From the NCBI RefSeq assembly GCF_040712315.1, contig NC_134015.1:9506945-9570944 (forward strand): 64,000 nucleotides of DNA, in the 5' to 3' direction. The number at the start of each line of letters is the position of its first letter. The first letter of the stretch is position 1. This DNA is from Castanea sativa. Its lineage: Eukaryota > Streptophyta > Magnoliopsida > Fagales > Fagaceae. The notes below the pieces were generated by a model that was given only the letters and a program-made list of their open reading frames with translations, did not search any database and was not told where the DNA came from. Of the stretch, positions 11,427 to 24,017 are shown piece after piece. A program made the translations under genes and the position numbers.

Positions 11427-11845
11427 TATTGACCCCTTGTGATAAATTAACCAATTAATTAGCCAAGTTAATTAATTAATTCAATTAACATGCAATACGT
11501 GTGGTAACACAAACAAATCACCAACTAAGTTAATATGCAGCGGAAAATAAAGTTGACACGGTGATTTTTTTACAAATGGGGAAAACCTCCAAGGCAAAAA
11601 CCTCACCGGGTGATTTTAAGGTTACCACTCTCGAGAATCCACTATTATCACAACTTCGTAATTGCTTTAGCTCAAGGAAAACAATATATATCTCTATATC
11701 TTTCTTTTTTTTAGAAATAATTACAATATACTGCTAACCTCGCAACTTGAACCTTTTTTCCCTGACTCTCGCAATTTGAATTTTTTCTCCCTTAAACCCT
11801 AGACACTTTATGTATGGGGAGGTGTCAATTCAGCTACATGGCTCT
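11427..11845 (+). mobile_element. Truncated LTR related to the solo LTR at 414-1279
   Basis: It shares the order of blocks with 414-1279: a TGATAAATTAACC start, TTAATTAATTCAATTA, a CGGAAAATAAAGTTG-like block, ACCTCACCGGGTGA, then CTCTCGAGAATCCACTA and AACCCTAGAC. It lacks a clear start and is cut off at an (AT)n tract, so it is an old, truncated copy without readable target-site repeats. Confidence 0.55.

Positions 11846-11848
<3 letters not shown>

Positions 11849-11877
<29 letters not shown>
11849..11877. repeat. (AT)n microsatellite
   Basis: About 14 AT dinucleotides marking the broken end of the LTR fragment. Confidence 0.9.
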
Positions 11878-12431
11878 TTCATTTAATAAATATAAAAGTT
11901 CTTTTTTAAAAAATTAATATGTTTATCATAATTAAGGCAAATCCTAATGGATACTTCAATTGAGCATATGTGAAAAAGGCATATACATACCACAAATGGT
12001 AAAGGAGAAAGAAAAATTTGCTAATCCCTTTTAATATGGTTAATTTTTTTATCTCAATCAGTCACCCAAACAACATACCGCTTATTCATACCACAACCAC
12101 AAATATTGACAATGCAGCATTAGCTATCTGTAATTGCTAATCTGAAAGTATAGATTTCTTTAATAGCTCTACATTCGTTTCTTTTGTCTAATATGTCTTT
12201 ATTGAATCAAAATTAAACCACAAAAATCATATAAAAATCACCAAATTAGAGTTTAAAATTATAATTAAATTTTTAAAAGAAATCTAGGCACATTTACACA
12301 AAAATTCCATGTAACTAACTCACACTTAGGAATATTGGACCATTTTTCCTTTGTATAAATAGGGGGTTCCAATGTGATGAGGGGGCTAACAATTTTCGCT
12401 CTAAAACATTTATTATAAGAACACAAAAATT
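11878..12431. other. Intergenic sequence, no gene seen
   Basis: AT-rich sequence. No open frame or repeat that I can name precedes the tandem duplication starting near 12432. Confidence 0.5.
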
Positions 12432-13253
12432 TTCTATTGTAGACTTTTCACGATTAAAGAACATGACTTGCCAACTAATCAAACTAGAGTTTTTAGTACC
12501 TACTGCAATTTCACAACATCAAGAACAAACCCTAGTGTATACAATGTCAAATTCCGTAGTCTCTTGTTACATCAAATGAGTGTTTAATTTTTCTCGCAAA
12601 GTATTAAATAGTAAAGCTTCTAGGCCATAGTCTTAATTACAACTCTCAATCATATTGGACTTGGATGACACCTATCAACAACGTATCATTATAAGATACA
12701 GAAAAAAAAAATTTGGAGTGTACACAACGTTAAGTGTGGATGGGAAGAAATTTCATCCTATTCCAATTGGTTAGGTTAGTAAGGGACCTATTCCAATTTA
12801 ATGATCTTGAAATTTTGTATACAAGTAATAATCAAGGAAACTTCCATTGTAGACATTTCACGATTAAAGAACACGACTTGCCAACTAATCAAATTAGAGT
12901 TTGAGTACCTACAACAATTTCAAAACATCAAGAACAAACCTAGTGTATACAATGTCAAATTCCATAATTTCCTGTTACATCAAATGAGTATTTAATTTTT
13001 TTTCGCAAAGCATTAAATAGTAAAGCTTCTGGGCCATAGTCTTAATTACAACTCTCAATCATGTTGGACTTGGATGACACCTATCGACAACGTATCATTA
13101 TGAGATGTAGAAAAAGAATTTGGAGTGTACACAACGTTTAGTGTGGATGAGAAGAAATTTCATCATACTCCAATTGGTTAGGTTAGTAAGGGACCTAATC
13201 CAATTTAATGATCTTGAAATTTTATATACAAGTAATAATCAAGGAAAATTCCA
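12432..13253. repeat. Tandem duplication of a ~410-bp unit
   Basis: Unit 1 (about 12432-12841) and unit 2 (about 12842-13253) read nearly the same throughout. Shared words include CACGATTAAAGAACA, TTGCCAACTAATCAAA, GTGTATACAATGTCAAATTCC, GGCCATAGTCTTAATTAC and ACAAGTAATAATCAAGGAAA. Differences are scattered single bases and short indels, so the duplication is moderately old. There is no coding potential. Confidence 0.85.
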
Positions 13254-13687
13254 CCTAAAATAAGTCAGATTTTTGGCAAGAGAAAAAATTGAAGTCTAGA
13301 CAAATCAAGCTAAGGCCGACTAAAATGGACCATATTCTTAATTTCTTACTTCTATTTGTTCCATGTACAAGATTTATAGTCAATACTTGACTTATAAAAG
13401 TTGAACATCTTATCTAAAGTCCATCCTCTGAAAGCTTGAGAAAAAATTCATTTAAACTAACATGATATATAAATTATAAAGGAATCAAAGAAAAATTGTC
13501 AAAAATAATGAAAATTTAATCTATGCTTAAATTCTTATAAGGATGAGCACAATAGCAATATCCTTTTAAAAAAAATAAAATAAAGATAAAAAAATCTATA
13601 CTTATTTTGTACGAATGATAAAGTCCTATCACAAATTTTTTTGAGGCTCATGTTGATTAGTGATTAGAAGTTATAAAGGAATAATCA
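13254..13687. other. Intergenic sequence, no gene seen
   Basis: AT-rich sequence between two tandem-duplicated regions, with nothing recognisable. Confidence 0.5.
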
Positions 13688-15570
13688 TCAATATATATAT
13701 ATATAAGCAGGGATCTCATACGGGAGTGTGTGAGGTCTTGCCAAGCGATGCTCTAATTTTGCATTTAGCATTTTTTTTACCTCTTCATTAAGTTTTTTAT
13801 ACAGTTACCCAAAAGTTTACATTAATTTATTTTACTGTTATCTCATTAGTCTCTTATTAATTGCCTAATCTTACATCACACATTTCTCTCTTTTTCATGT
13901 CTTTTAGCATACCCACCATTTTAATATTTTAAAAAAAAATAATAATAATTAAGGACTAATAATAATAACTAACCAGATAAGGCTTTGGAGAGAGATAGAG
14001 AGACATAAAAATGTTGTGAATTGTTAAATAAAATGTATTGTTTCACTACAAAATCAAAATGCATTGTTTCACTATAAAAGACCCAAGATTGACAAAACAT
14101 TTGAAAGAGAGAGAAAGAGAAATCTGAAGAGACGTCGCCTCCATCGTATTGGCCTCCCACCACCATCAAGACGCCGAAACCCCTACGGGTATTTTTTTTC
14201 CTTTTTAAATTAGGGGATTAAATATGATTTAGGTTTGGGTAATTTGGTTGGATAGTTTTTGTTTAGAGTATATAAGTAGAGAGAATATTGGTATGTAATG
14301 TAAAACCATATTCTACCATGGTTTTAAATCATCTATAAGATACGTGCATACACACTTGCCCACACCATGTTTTAATGTCACACTATCAATGAGTGGAAGA
14401 CAGTGAGAGAGTTGGACATACTTTTATTTCATAGTATTAAATAATAAATATGTGAACACAACACAAATTATTTGATTTTCACAGTCATGTTACTCTTTTG
14501 CGTTTATTTTTTTTTCATGATTTAAAAAAAATAATAATAATCTCACCTTCTTCTTTTTTTAGGGTGAAAAATTAATCTTATCTTGAGAAGACTATAAATA
14601 TAAAGTGAAACAACAGTTATAAATTGCACACGCATAATCATTATAATTATAATTATTCAGTTCAAGGAATGAGTAGAATTTTTTTTTTTTGGAGGAATAT
14701 TGTAGAATAAAAGTTGTTACAAAATGTCTCTCTCTTAGAGACCTCATGCGAGAGTGCATGAGGTCCTACCAAGTGGCACTCTAATTTTGCATTTAGCCTT
14801 TTTTTGATCTCTTTCATTAAGTTTTTTATTTTTTTTATTGTTACCCAAAAGTTCACATTATATTATTTTACTGTTATCTCATTAATATCTCATTAATTGC
14901 CTAAGTTTACACCACACATTTCATTATTCTTCATGTCTTTTAGCATACCCACTGTTTTAGTATTTTTAAAAAAAAAAAAAAGAGTAAGGGCTAATAGTAA
15001 TAACTAACGAGATAAGACTCTAGAGAGAGATAGAGAGACACAAAAATGCTGTGGATTGTTAAATAAAATACACTATTTCACTATATATTACCAAAATAAA
15101 AGATTTGAGATTAACAAAACATTTGAAAGAGAGAGAAAGAGGAATTTGAGGGGTCACCACCTCCGTTATAAACACCTATGGGTAATTTTTTTTTTCTTTT
15201 TAAATTAGAGGCTTAAATATGATTTAGGTTAGGTAATTTGGTTAGTTGGTTTTTGTTTTGGCTATATAAGTAGAGAGAATATTTGGTGTGCAATGTAAAG
15301 TCATATTCTACCATGGTTTAATTTTAATTCATCTATAAGACACATGCATACACACTTCCCTACACCATGTCTTAATGTCGCACTATAGATGAGTGGAAGA
15401 TAGTTAGAGAGTTGGGTATACCTTTATTTCATAGTATGAAATATGTGAACACAATACAAATTAGTTTATTTCATGGTCCTGTTACTCTTTTGCATTTATT
15501 TTTGGTTTCATGATTTAAAATAATAATAATCTTACCTCAAGAATGCTACAAATATGCAGTGAAGCTACTA
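13688..15570. repeat. Tandem duplication of a ~0.85-0.95-kb unit
   Basis: Unit A (about 13703-14620) and unit B (about 14735-15568) are collinear. Both contain CTCTAATTTTGCATTTAG, CATTAAGTTTTTTAT, TTACTGTTATCTCATTA, TTTTAGCATACCCAC, GAGAGATAGAGAGACA, ACATTTGAAAGAGAGAGAAAGAG, TTTAAATTAG, TACACACTT and TGAGTGGAAGA. The start of each unit matches the Helitron-like end at 8697. The pair may be two adjacent copies of one mobile element or a true tandem duplication. A 66-codon minus frame (13969-14169) has no recognisable domain. Confidence 0.8.
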
Positions 15571-15729
15571 AACTAATTTTTGATATCTCAAAATGTATAT
15601 GTTTCTTTACTCTAATTTAGTTTACTTTTTCTTTATAATTTATATACAATATTATTCAAAACTGTTTTACATAAAATATTACAAAATTATCCGTGCATTC
15701 GAATCGAAAGCGCCAATAGAGCCTGACAA

Positions 15730-16095
15730 GAGGCAGTGCCATTCCTTAATTTAGAAAATAAAAGGAGAAGAAAGTATCTTCTTTAAACAGAGGCAGTGCC
15801 ATTCCTTTATTTGAAAGTGTCGTTTGTCTTTCTCCAATTCAGATATGTTTTCCATCACATTTTAAAAACGTACCGCTCTTTCTCCATCACTCCTTTTCAT
15901 GTCAATACAAGAACAATCCAAAAAATCAAACACACAAACCTATAAAAAGCCAACCCAACCCATAAAATAAAGCAAGAAACAATCTCACAAAAGCAAAACC
16001 ACCAGATATTATTTGACAGTAGTGTTTATTACACACACTAATCCACACATCCGTATGCACGTACATGCAGAAAATGAACTAAAATTGTAACTTAA
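15730..16095 (+). promoter_or_regulatory. Promoter-like region before a small heat shock protein remnant
   Basis: A 19-bp direct repeat (AGAGGCAGTGCCATTCCTT) occurs at about 15730 and 15790. A TATA-like box (TATAAAAAG) is at 15941-15949, followed by an A/C-rich leader-like stretch at 15960-16005 of the kind seen in plant heat shock genes. No perfect heat shock element was found. The assignment leans on the sHSP remnant immediately downstream. Confidence 0.35.
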
Positions 16096-16251
16096 AGTGA
16101 CGATATTGTAAAGGCACATCTTCAAGGTGGTGTTTTGAAGATCACGGTGCCAAAGTTTTCTGAGGAGAAGAAGAGGCAGCATAAGGTGATTAACATTGCT
16201 GAAGAGAGGTCCTCAGGGGAAGACATTATGGCTACGAAGGCTAAGATGTGA
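16096..16251 (+). pseudogene. C-terminal remnant of a small heat shock protein (ER/class IV type)
   Basis: Fifty-one codons plus a stop read as an alpha-crystallin-domain tail: GGVLKITVPKF, then EEKKRQHKVINI, then GEDIMATKAKM and TGA at 16249-16251. The GVLxxTVPK and KVINI motifs are hallmarks of plant sHSPs, which act as ATP-independent chaperones. The tail after KVINI resembles the 22-kDa ER group. No start codon or N-terminal part lies in frame upstream, so most of the gene is missing. It sits between the tandem duplication and a LINE fragment. Confidence 0.7.
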
Positions 16252-16560
16252 TACATACCACTGCTTTACATATTTTATAGTCTCACTTTTGTAATAATTA
16301 TGTTTCAAGGTGTAAGTTTTTGGTGGGGGTGAAAAACTACTTTGCCTTCGCAATTTGCTTTTGTATTTGAAGCTTTTGTAATATATGTGGTCTTGATGCA
16401 GTAAAATCAAGTTCTATTATTTGGAAAGCTCAGCCAAGGTTTAATTAATGGAAGAGATTCTGATGCTCATATTTCCCAAGTTGATTTAGGAATTATTCTA
16501 TCGGCCTGTGTTTATATGCCTGTTTGAGCTAACACGGGTAATTGAATAAATTTTCTTCAT
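16252..16560. other. 3' flank of the sHSP remnant
   Basis: Probably the old 3' UTR and flank up to the LINE insertion. No gene is seen; the minus-strand frame at 16213-16410 is without support. Confidence 0.4.
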
Positions 16561-16572
16561 TTATATTGCATA

Positions 16573-17600
16573 GTTTTTTTTTTTTTTTTTTTGAGATTGA
16601 AGATAGAAACTTGATTGATGTAAAGAAAACGCGTATACAAACAAAGACTTGCATCAAACTGTGCATGTCTCCGTAAAAGCAGGAACACAATAAAAGATAA
16701 AAATTCCAAGCATAAAAAAAAAATACAAGGCCTAAGAGCTCTCTTGAGTGGCTGAAACACGCTGATATGTCTCCAAAACTGCCAAAGCCCCTTCCGGGAT
16801 CCCCTTTGGCTGTGCTTGAGTTTTCTCAAAATAGAACTTGTTTCTTGCATTCCAAATTGCCCAAGACAGATCTGCCATCACACCGAACAGATGAAAGAAA
16901 TCCTGGACTTCATTGCTGCTTTTCTGCACTTCCCCCTTCACCAATGCCCAAACATTTCAAGCAAAGGGACATTCCCATAACAGGTGAGCACAAGTTTCTG
17001 GTTGTTGTTGGCATAACTCGCATCCACGGTCCACCTGTATTTTCCGTTGGTGAAGATTATCCCGAGTAGGGACGATATTGGAGCAAGCTCTCCATATAGA
17101 AGTATAAATCTTTGGGGGCACATTCATTTTCCATATCATTTTCCACCTTCATCCGTCTTCTTGAGCCCTGGAGTGTTCAGCATCTACCTTCTGCCTTAGT
17201 CGAAGAGCCACCTGGTAAGCAGATTTAACTGTAAACTCGTGTTTTCCGTTTTCTTTCCATATCAGCATGTCCCTAGTGCGAGTCCGATTCAATAGGATAG
17301 CTAGAATCTCCCTCCTGTTCCTTGGTGCAAATCTTTCATAGAGCTTTGGTCTGTCCCACTGCCAAGTATCCCTGTCAATGAAGTCAGAGACCTTTTGTTT
17401 TATATTTTCTCCATCTCTGATTTCTGGTTTGTGTGATAACCACATTGTCGACGATGCCAGAATATACTTATGCAAGTTTTCTTTACTCGTTAATAATGGA
17501 GTATAATATTGGAGCAACAAACTGTCAGGTTAACGTATCCTAGCCTCCTAGGAGATTCTTGGGCAACTCTTGAGACTTCTCTTCTCCAAGGTCCAAATTC
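16573..17600 (-). mobile_element. 5'-truncated LINE (non-LTR retrotransposon), 3' end
   Basis: Read on the minus strand, consecutive frames encode the downstream part of a plant L1-type LINE ORF2. First comes IWKENGKHEFTVKSAYQVAL (17149-17520), a segment typical of the approach to the zinc-binding domain. Next is KMNVPPKIYTSIWRAC with CELCQQQPETCAHLLWECPFA (16957-17139), the reverse-transcriptase zinc-binding domain with its C-x2-C...H-x4-C ligands. Last is a WAIWNARNKFYFE segment (16732-16944). The frames are broken relative to each other. The element ends in a poly(A) tail, visible as T16-20 at 16573-16592. The upstream reverse transcriptase and endonuclease are absent, so it is a dead 5'-truncated copy. 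Confidence 0.8.
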
Positions 17601-20600
17601 ACGCGGAGTCATCAAAACAAGTTTGACCCTTGAGAACAAGAACAATCAGTAAACACGGTTTAACATGCAAAGAGGATCATAATAAAAACTTCAAAACAAA
17701 TGGATACTACAATTGCATCAAAGATCACTTTCATGCTTCTCTAAGTCAACAAATTAAACAAATAATTCCAACATATATAAACGAAAGTACTTCACTTAAA
17801 AAAGAGAAGTTCCCTTTACTTTTTTATGGCCCCCAAATTTCAAAATGTTTACACCTCTGTAAATAAATGTCAACGACCAATCATTAGCAAAAGGAATAGA
17901 ACACTGAGCAAAAAAGCCAAAGAACATATGGAAATGTTTGAAGTCAGTAAACCTTAAAAAATTAAAGCAGACTAACGATTATTGTCATTAAAAAGTTCTT
18001 TGTTAAAAGGGAACACGGTAGTGCACTCCTTATCTATACAGACATTTTTATTTACCAATTTACTAGTCTGGATGAAAGATGTGTCAATGAGCTTTGATTA
18101 TGTACTTCGGCTCGATTTATAGAAAATTAACATTTTTGATCTATCGAACAACTATTGAAAGGTGTCAATAAGCTCAAACTTGCACAGCGACTTGCAGAAC
18201 CTAGGATGCAATCTTTGTCCAAACAAAATACAATTCTAAACTAAATACAAGACTAAACTTGCTCACTGTCGACTGTTTACCAACCTAAAGCTAGAACCTA
18301 ACAGTAAGAAATTGTTGGAGAGAAGACCAGGCAGCAGCTGCAAAGTGGGAGCTATAAATCGTCTTTATCTGTTTTGCAAGGAACACAGGATTATGTAATG
18401 TGGACTATTCCATTATGCATGCATGTCTTTGCTTTTCATGGCTAGTATAGATGCAAAATAACGTGATGCTATTTTCTTCATATATTTGTGCCCAAGTATT
18501 TTGATGGAAAAAGAATCATTCTTATCCACTCATATCCAATTGGTTTCATGCTTTTTTCTTCTTCTTTTTTTCTTTTCTTGATAAACCAATTAGTTTCATG
18601 CATATTTGTACATCAAACAAGTTGAGCTCAAAGAGACTTTTTCAGCTCGTCAGTCTTTCAAGACAGGCCTCAGCATTATAGATTTTGGCCCAATTCATCA
18701 TTTTATTACAATTTCATATTGAAGTGTCAATTGTCCATCAAAATTTCTCACAAAATCATTTAAAGTTTTTCCATTCTTCATTCACTCACTCCTCTGGCCT
18801 CGAAGAAAAAAAAAAGGGCTTTGTTGCGGAAACCCAAAAGCCGAATCTAAAAGCTGGATGGGCGGTGGCAATAAACTATTTTTGTTTGTAATGGGCTTGG
18901 GCTAGCAATAAACTTAGAACAACTTTGTTTGGGCTTTACAGTCTTACAAACTCCCATAAGTGTGTGTTGTTGTCTTGGGACTGCTTCGGCGCAATATTTG
19001 TTTTGGGCATTTTGGCTGTGTTCAACTAAAAATTACAATTGCATGAAAGCTTTGAACACTTTAATTTTTAAAGTGGATTTAAGATGTATATTTATTTTTT
19101 TTTTTTAAAAGAAGAAATTATGTCCATTATTTTCTAATAGCCTAGTAGCTTTGTGTGGTACTTTCCCTCCTTGGTCTTAAGTTCAATCTATTTTTGGTAA
19201 TCAATTTATAAAAATAATTTTTTTTATTGCTCGTAAAAAAGAAGTTGAGTCTTGTTCTTAAGTGGTTTTCTAAAATTATTATTATTATTCTTATTATTAT
19301 TATTATTATTATTTAAGTGGTTTTCTAAAATTATTATTATTGTTGTTGTTGTTATTGTTGTTGTTGTCGTTGTTTCACTGATAAACAAATAATTTTGAGT
19401 TCTTTGTGATCAATAAAATGGAAGATGATGGTCATTCAAAAATAAATTTTACTATTCAGAATTTTGACCTATTCAACAAGGGTTATTAAATATATATTTT
19501 TTAAATTTACAAGGTTGGGTGGCACATGCAAGGCACATGCTACCCTGTCCCTTGACTTGAGTAACAAAATCAATATAGAGTTTTTATTTAAAGAAATATG
19601 AAACTATGTAAGAAAAAAAAAATTGTATGTCATACAATGCTAATCTCATTCGTATATGAATTATAATTACACAAATTTAGATTAAATATTCAAATATGAA
19701 TATCTATTATAGTACGATAGTTTTTTTAGAACATATTTGTTAAAAGCAATATCCATTCAATAAAAACTTCTAAGAATGCTTACAAATATCATTCTTCAAC
19801 AATAACCAAGTTTTGCTACAACATTGTAACAATATTTAATTTTTCACAATTAATGTTGTCATATGTTGTAATAAAAGCTCTTCATCAAATACCTGCAACC
19901 ATCCATAACAAAATTTTTGTTATTCATACTACCTTCTGTATCATCTTACATTTTAGCTTACTTCATTTTAGTGAACACCCTTTTAAGCAAGAAAAAAAAT
20001 AAAAGAGAACATGATACAAAAGGTATATTTGTCATTAGATGAGACTATAGGTCGAGAACATTAAAAACTAGTAAATCAATGTTAGGTAACAAATAAAACA
20101 CCCTATATCACCATTCCAACTTTCCAAGCATGACTGCCAAATAAAATTCTAAATAAAAATAAAAATTGAAACAAAAAACACCCAGTTTAGATATGTTGAA
20201 ATAACATAATGAAGCTAAATTAACTGACACAATCACATAGTGAACCTGTAATAACACTTGCAAAAATATGATATGCTTAAATTGAAAAAACATATAAAAT
20301 TAAATTCAATTAAGCAAAAGCAGTAGAATCGATAACTTGGAGTGCAGGGTGCATGAAGATTTAGAGGAGGAAGTTTGAAGTTATGCATATTTGCATTTTT
20401 GAAAATCAAAACTGAGAGATTACATATATACCATCATTGAAGCAACCAAAGTCCAAAATAACTTCCATATATACAAAAGACCAAATTAGAATAATTTCTT
20501 TCTATTTGAGAAAGATTAGATATCCAAGACCTTCAAAATTCATATCCCTAATCCTTTTTTCTTACCTTTTTCTTAGTTACTTTGAGAAGAGAGGATCAGG

Positions 20601-22340
20601 AGTATGCACATTTTAATAAGCTAGCAAATACAAAGAAATTTTTTTTGAAATCACTATGGTTGCTTTTATGATGTCTACCAATGGCTTAGAGTATCTGTTG
20701 TACGCATCAGTCCATATTCTTAGAACTAATACCAGCTTTGAATTTTCCTTAAAATTACATCAAAATGTCAATAAGGTGATAAAGAAAATATAAAAGGGAA
20801 CATTTTGTCAAAGCAGTGACCATGAATACTGAATAAATGAGATAGTGAGAAAACAATCACCTTTATCATTTAACACTCCACCAAATGCCAATTCATATAA
20901 CAAGTCTTTCTAGAAGATACGCAAGAAAACAAACTTGAACTAATGATTCTTCATAACAACTGGGAGGCACGACAACTCTACAAGCTGTATTATTATGTAT
21001 TATATTATTTGCCGAAGTGTAAATTAGTTGTATCTTGTTCTAACCATTGTGCATGAGTGACTCTCAATTTCGCTCATGTACAACTCTAGCTGTTCTGACC
21101 ACGCGAAATCTACCAAGCTTAAGGAAAATAAGGGTTTGTTGCTCTTTTCCACTACATTTCATTGCATTCTTTTTTTACTATCAATGCTTGGGCCCTTTTG
21201 TTCTATCAGGTCTGTCATAGAAACTCTGAAAGTTTCTTTTGGTTGATACTTGATAAGCATTATGTTTCTGGTCTGGTAAAGCGGCATAGAGTTAGTTTGT
21301 TCTTTATTGTAAATGCAGTGTATTCTAAAGTGTAATAATTCTATTTCCAAATTGATAAAATTTACGTATCTATCATTTATGTTAAAAAAAAAAAAAAAAA
21401 ATTGACAAGACTTGGCAATTCAATATGTTCGAAAATTTTATGACTTTTAGTGGCCATCATGTTGTTCATCATGGTTGAAGATATGATCTAACAAAGGGAG
21501 CTTAAGCAAGAAAGCTAAAGTACTTAAAGAATTGTTGGACAAACAACCCATGAATACATTGTGGACAAGCTGTCATGAACTCCAATGACACGGCCTAAGT
21601 TTCACAAACATGACTAACATGCATATAGACCAATATCAACAATTTACCTTTTTTTTGTTCTTACTTTTCTTGAAGAATTAAGACATTATCCTCAAAATGC
21701 AAAGCTCAGCCAAGCATGGCAAAGCATAGCTCTTGCCATGACAAGAAGCTAACCAAATCCAAACACATCAAAAACATTACCATGACCTATTAAATAACTA
21801 AGGTAAGGAAAGGAAAAATTATGCACAGAGAACAAAAAATATAAAATAGCCCTTTTTGGCGTTTTCACAAACATGTATATGCATAAGCACTCTTATAAAA
21901 ACTGAAACTTTGAATGCAAAAAATTTGCCCATCCCAAATCCTATTTACTAACTCAATCATATGCAATTCAATATTATCTTCTCACATCATAAAATCAAAA
22001 GAAGAAGAGAGGAAAAGAACCTTATGGACATTTGCTTTCATGTCCTCGAACCTTGAAAATCTGACCTCATCAGGATGTTGTTCTATTAAGAAAAAATAGA
22101 ACAGGAAACTGGAAAAAGTTTATCAAAAAACACAATCAAATAGAAGGAATGAATGAGTCAAAGTGGGAAAAAAAAGTTACAAAGAGATTTACCTGCTGTA
22201 TGTGTGATCGGTAGTCTTTGGAAAGAGAGAGCTTCAGTTTCACAACTCAAAGAAGCTGAACAAAACATAGCCACAGTCCATAATTGCTAGCTGAATAGCA
22301 AAAGTTAAAAGGTAATAACATGTACCTGTCAAATATCAAT
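17601..22340. other. Long gene-free intergenic stretch
   Basis: No supported gene over 4.7 kb. The scattered frames of 60-80 codons have no recognisable domain and biased composition. Contents include a TTA/TTG trinucleotide tract at 19275-19372 and a possible tRNA-derived SINE relic around 19135-19200 (a box-B-like AAGTTCAATCT). The rest is AT-rich sequence that I cannot assign. Confidence 0.5.
19275..19372. repeat. Trinucleotide microsatellite (TTA)n/(TTG)n
   Basis: Two blocks of TTA/ATT repeats separated by a repeated TTTAAGTGGTTTTCTAAAATTATTATTATT segment, then TTG repeats. The repeated flank implies a small tandem duplication within the tract. Confidence 0.85.
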
Positions 22341-22348
22341 TTGGGGGG

Positions 22349-23066
22349 GGTGGGGGGTGTAAAAGATATTGAATAAACAATTGGGCTTTGAGCCTGGTAC
22401 CAGTTTGTTTTTGTCAGGGGGCTTCTAAGCTCACGAGTCAACTTAGATTGCAAAGGTCCGAGGAGTTATCCGAGGATGAACATCTCCTCCGACGGGCTCG
22501 ACAAAGATCCTAGGATTTGCTAAAGGGGTTAGAGGCAAGCTCCTGGAAAAACTGATGGGTAAAAGGGCAATCCAAGCATCCTTTTGAAGCAAAAACGTAT
22601 GAGAAATATTTGAGGAAAAAGCTGCTACCACCACATTAAAGACCCTGCATCTGCCTGTGTGGCTACATTAATGGGGAAATGACCTCTGAACAGTAGAATT
22701 CAGCCTTCTTGCTGTTGTTCGAAGACTTGAAGAAGGTGGCGGATGGGACAAGTATCTAAGGGAAAGATTTGTATAGCACCTGGAAAAACCAGTAAAGAAG
22801 AAGTATATAAGAGAAATGGCAGCAACTGGAGCTTCATTTGTCAAAGTAAAGAGGCATATACTCGGGTTTACAACTGTTTTGAAGTCTGTAGCTTGTGAAT
22901 TTTATTTTTCTACTACTCGTTGATGCTGTATTATCAAATCTGCTGACAAAATTTGCTAGTTATTGTAAATTGCAACGCCTTGTATTTTGTGTTCCAGGCT
23001 AGATCATCTCTTGGGACATGAGAAATTTGGTTAGCAATTTTAGTTCAATTGGGCCAGATTTATTTT

Positions 23067-23067
<1 letters not shown>
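22349..23067 (+). mobile_element. Diverged LTR of the family found at 24689 and 28927
   Basis: The block order follows that of the solo LTR at 24689-25445: GGGCTTTGAGCC near the start, GGTCCGAGGA...ATCCGAGGATGAA, CTCCTCCGA, CATTAAAGACCCTGCATCTGCC, GGCTACATTAATGGGGAA and TGACCTCTGAACAGTAGAA, with GGGCCAGA near the end. It is more diverged, and its 3' end runs into a (CT)n tract, so target-site repeats cannot be read. Confidence 0.65.

Positions 23068-23102
<35 letters not shown>
23068..23102. repeat. (CT)n microsatellite
   Basis: About 17 CT units directly after the diverged LTR. Confidence 0.95.
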
Positions 23103-23106
<4 letters not shown>

Positions 23107-24017
23107 GTAGTGAAAGTGTAAAACCTGAGAATGTGATCATGTCTAAAATCCACCAAAGAAATTGAGAATAAACTCTAAATTTTATTAATTTGATAACTAA
23201 ATGTCTTAGAGCCTAGAACATGTTTAAATAGTAAAATAAAAATCTAGGGCAGCTAGGAAAACCCACCAAATCGTAATTTGCGCTAATCTCACAAGATGAG
23301 GTGGCAAAATAGTAAATTTTACCGAGAACAACAAAATTGAGATAATTACAGAATTAAAAATTATTTTCTCCAACAGACGTCCCAAAATAACGAGACATGA
23401 TTCTGAATTTTAAATTAAAAGTTATAAAGGAAATAAATATTACAAAAAAATGACAAAAATGAAAATTTTAGGGACTTTGCGCAAAATGTGGCTTCAAATG
23501 TGGCCTATGGCGGCAATTTTCTTTTTTTATCCCAGTATCATTTCCATGCATGTCACCAATTTTTGTGCAATTTTATCTTTATGGTTGATGATTTTTACTA
23601 GTACTTTTTATTAAATTGTTGTCACCGTATGTGTGTTTCACGGTTAGATGGTCTTACTTGAGAATTCCTAGAAGTACGTACTTTTGTGATACCCGAAACC
23701 ATAAAATCAAGGGATCAAAAGAAATAAAAAAGTAACACCCCCCCTCCCCTCATAGGGTTGAGAATTAGAGAGATAATAGTATAAAGAAAAGAAATGGAAA
23801 AAATAAAATGCCAAAAATTGAAGGAAAGAAAAGAATATAAAACTAGGATACCTCTCACAAACCCAAGACCCCACCATAATTTTCTTTTTCTCTTTCCTTC
23901 TTTTAAATTTGTTTTGAAGTTTAGAGAGGAAAGGAAATATTAAATTGAAATGGAATGGGATAGATTGGAATAAAAAGGCTTAAGATAATCTCCATATTCA
24001 GATTTTAGGAAAATAAT
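23103..24017. other. Intergenic sequence, no gene seen
   Basis: AT-rich sequence with no open frame over 60 codons and no recognisable feature. Confidence 0.55.
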
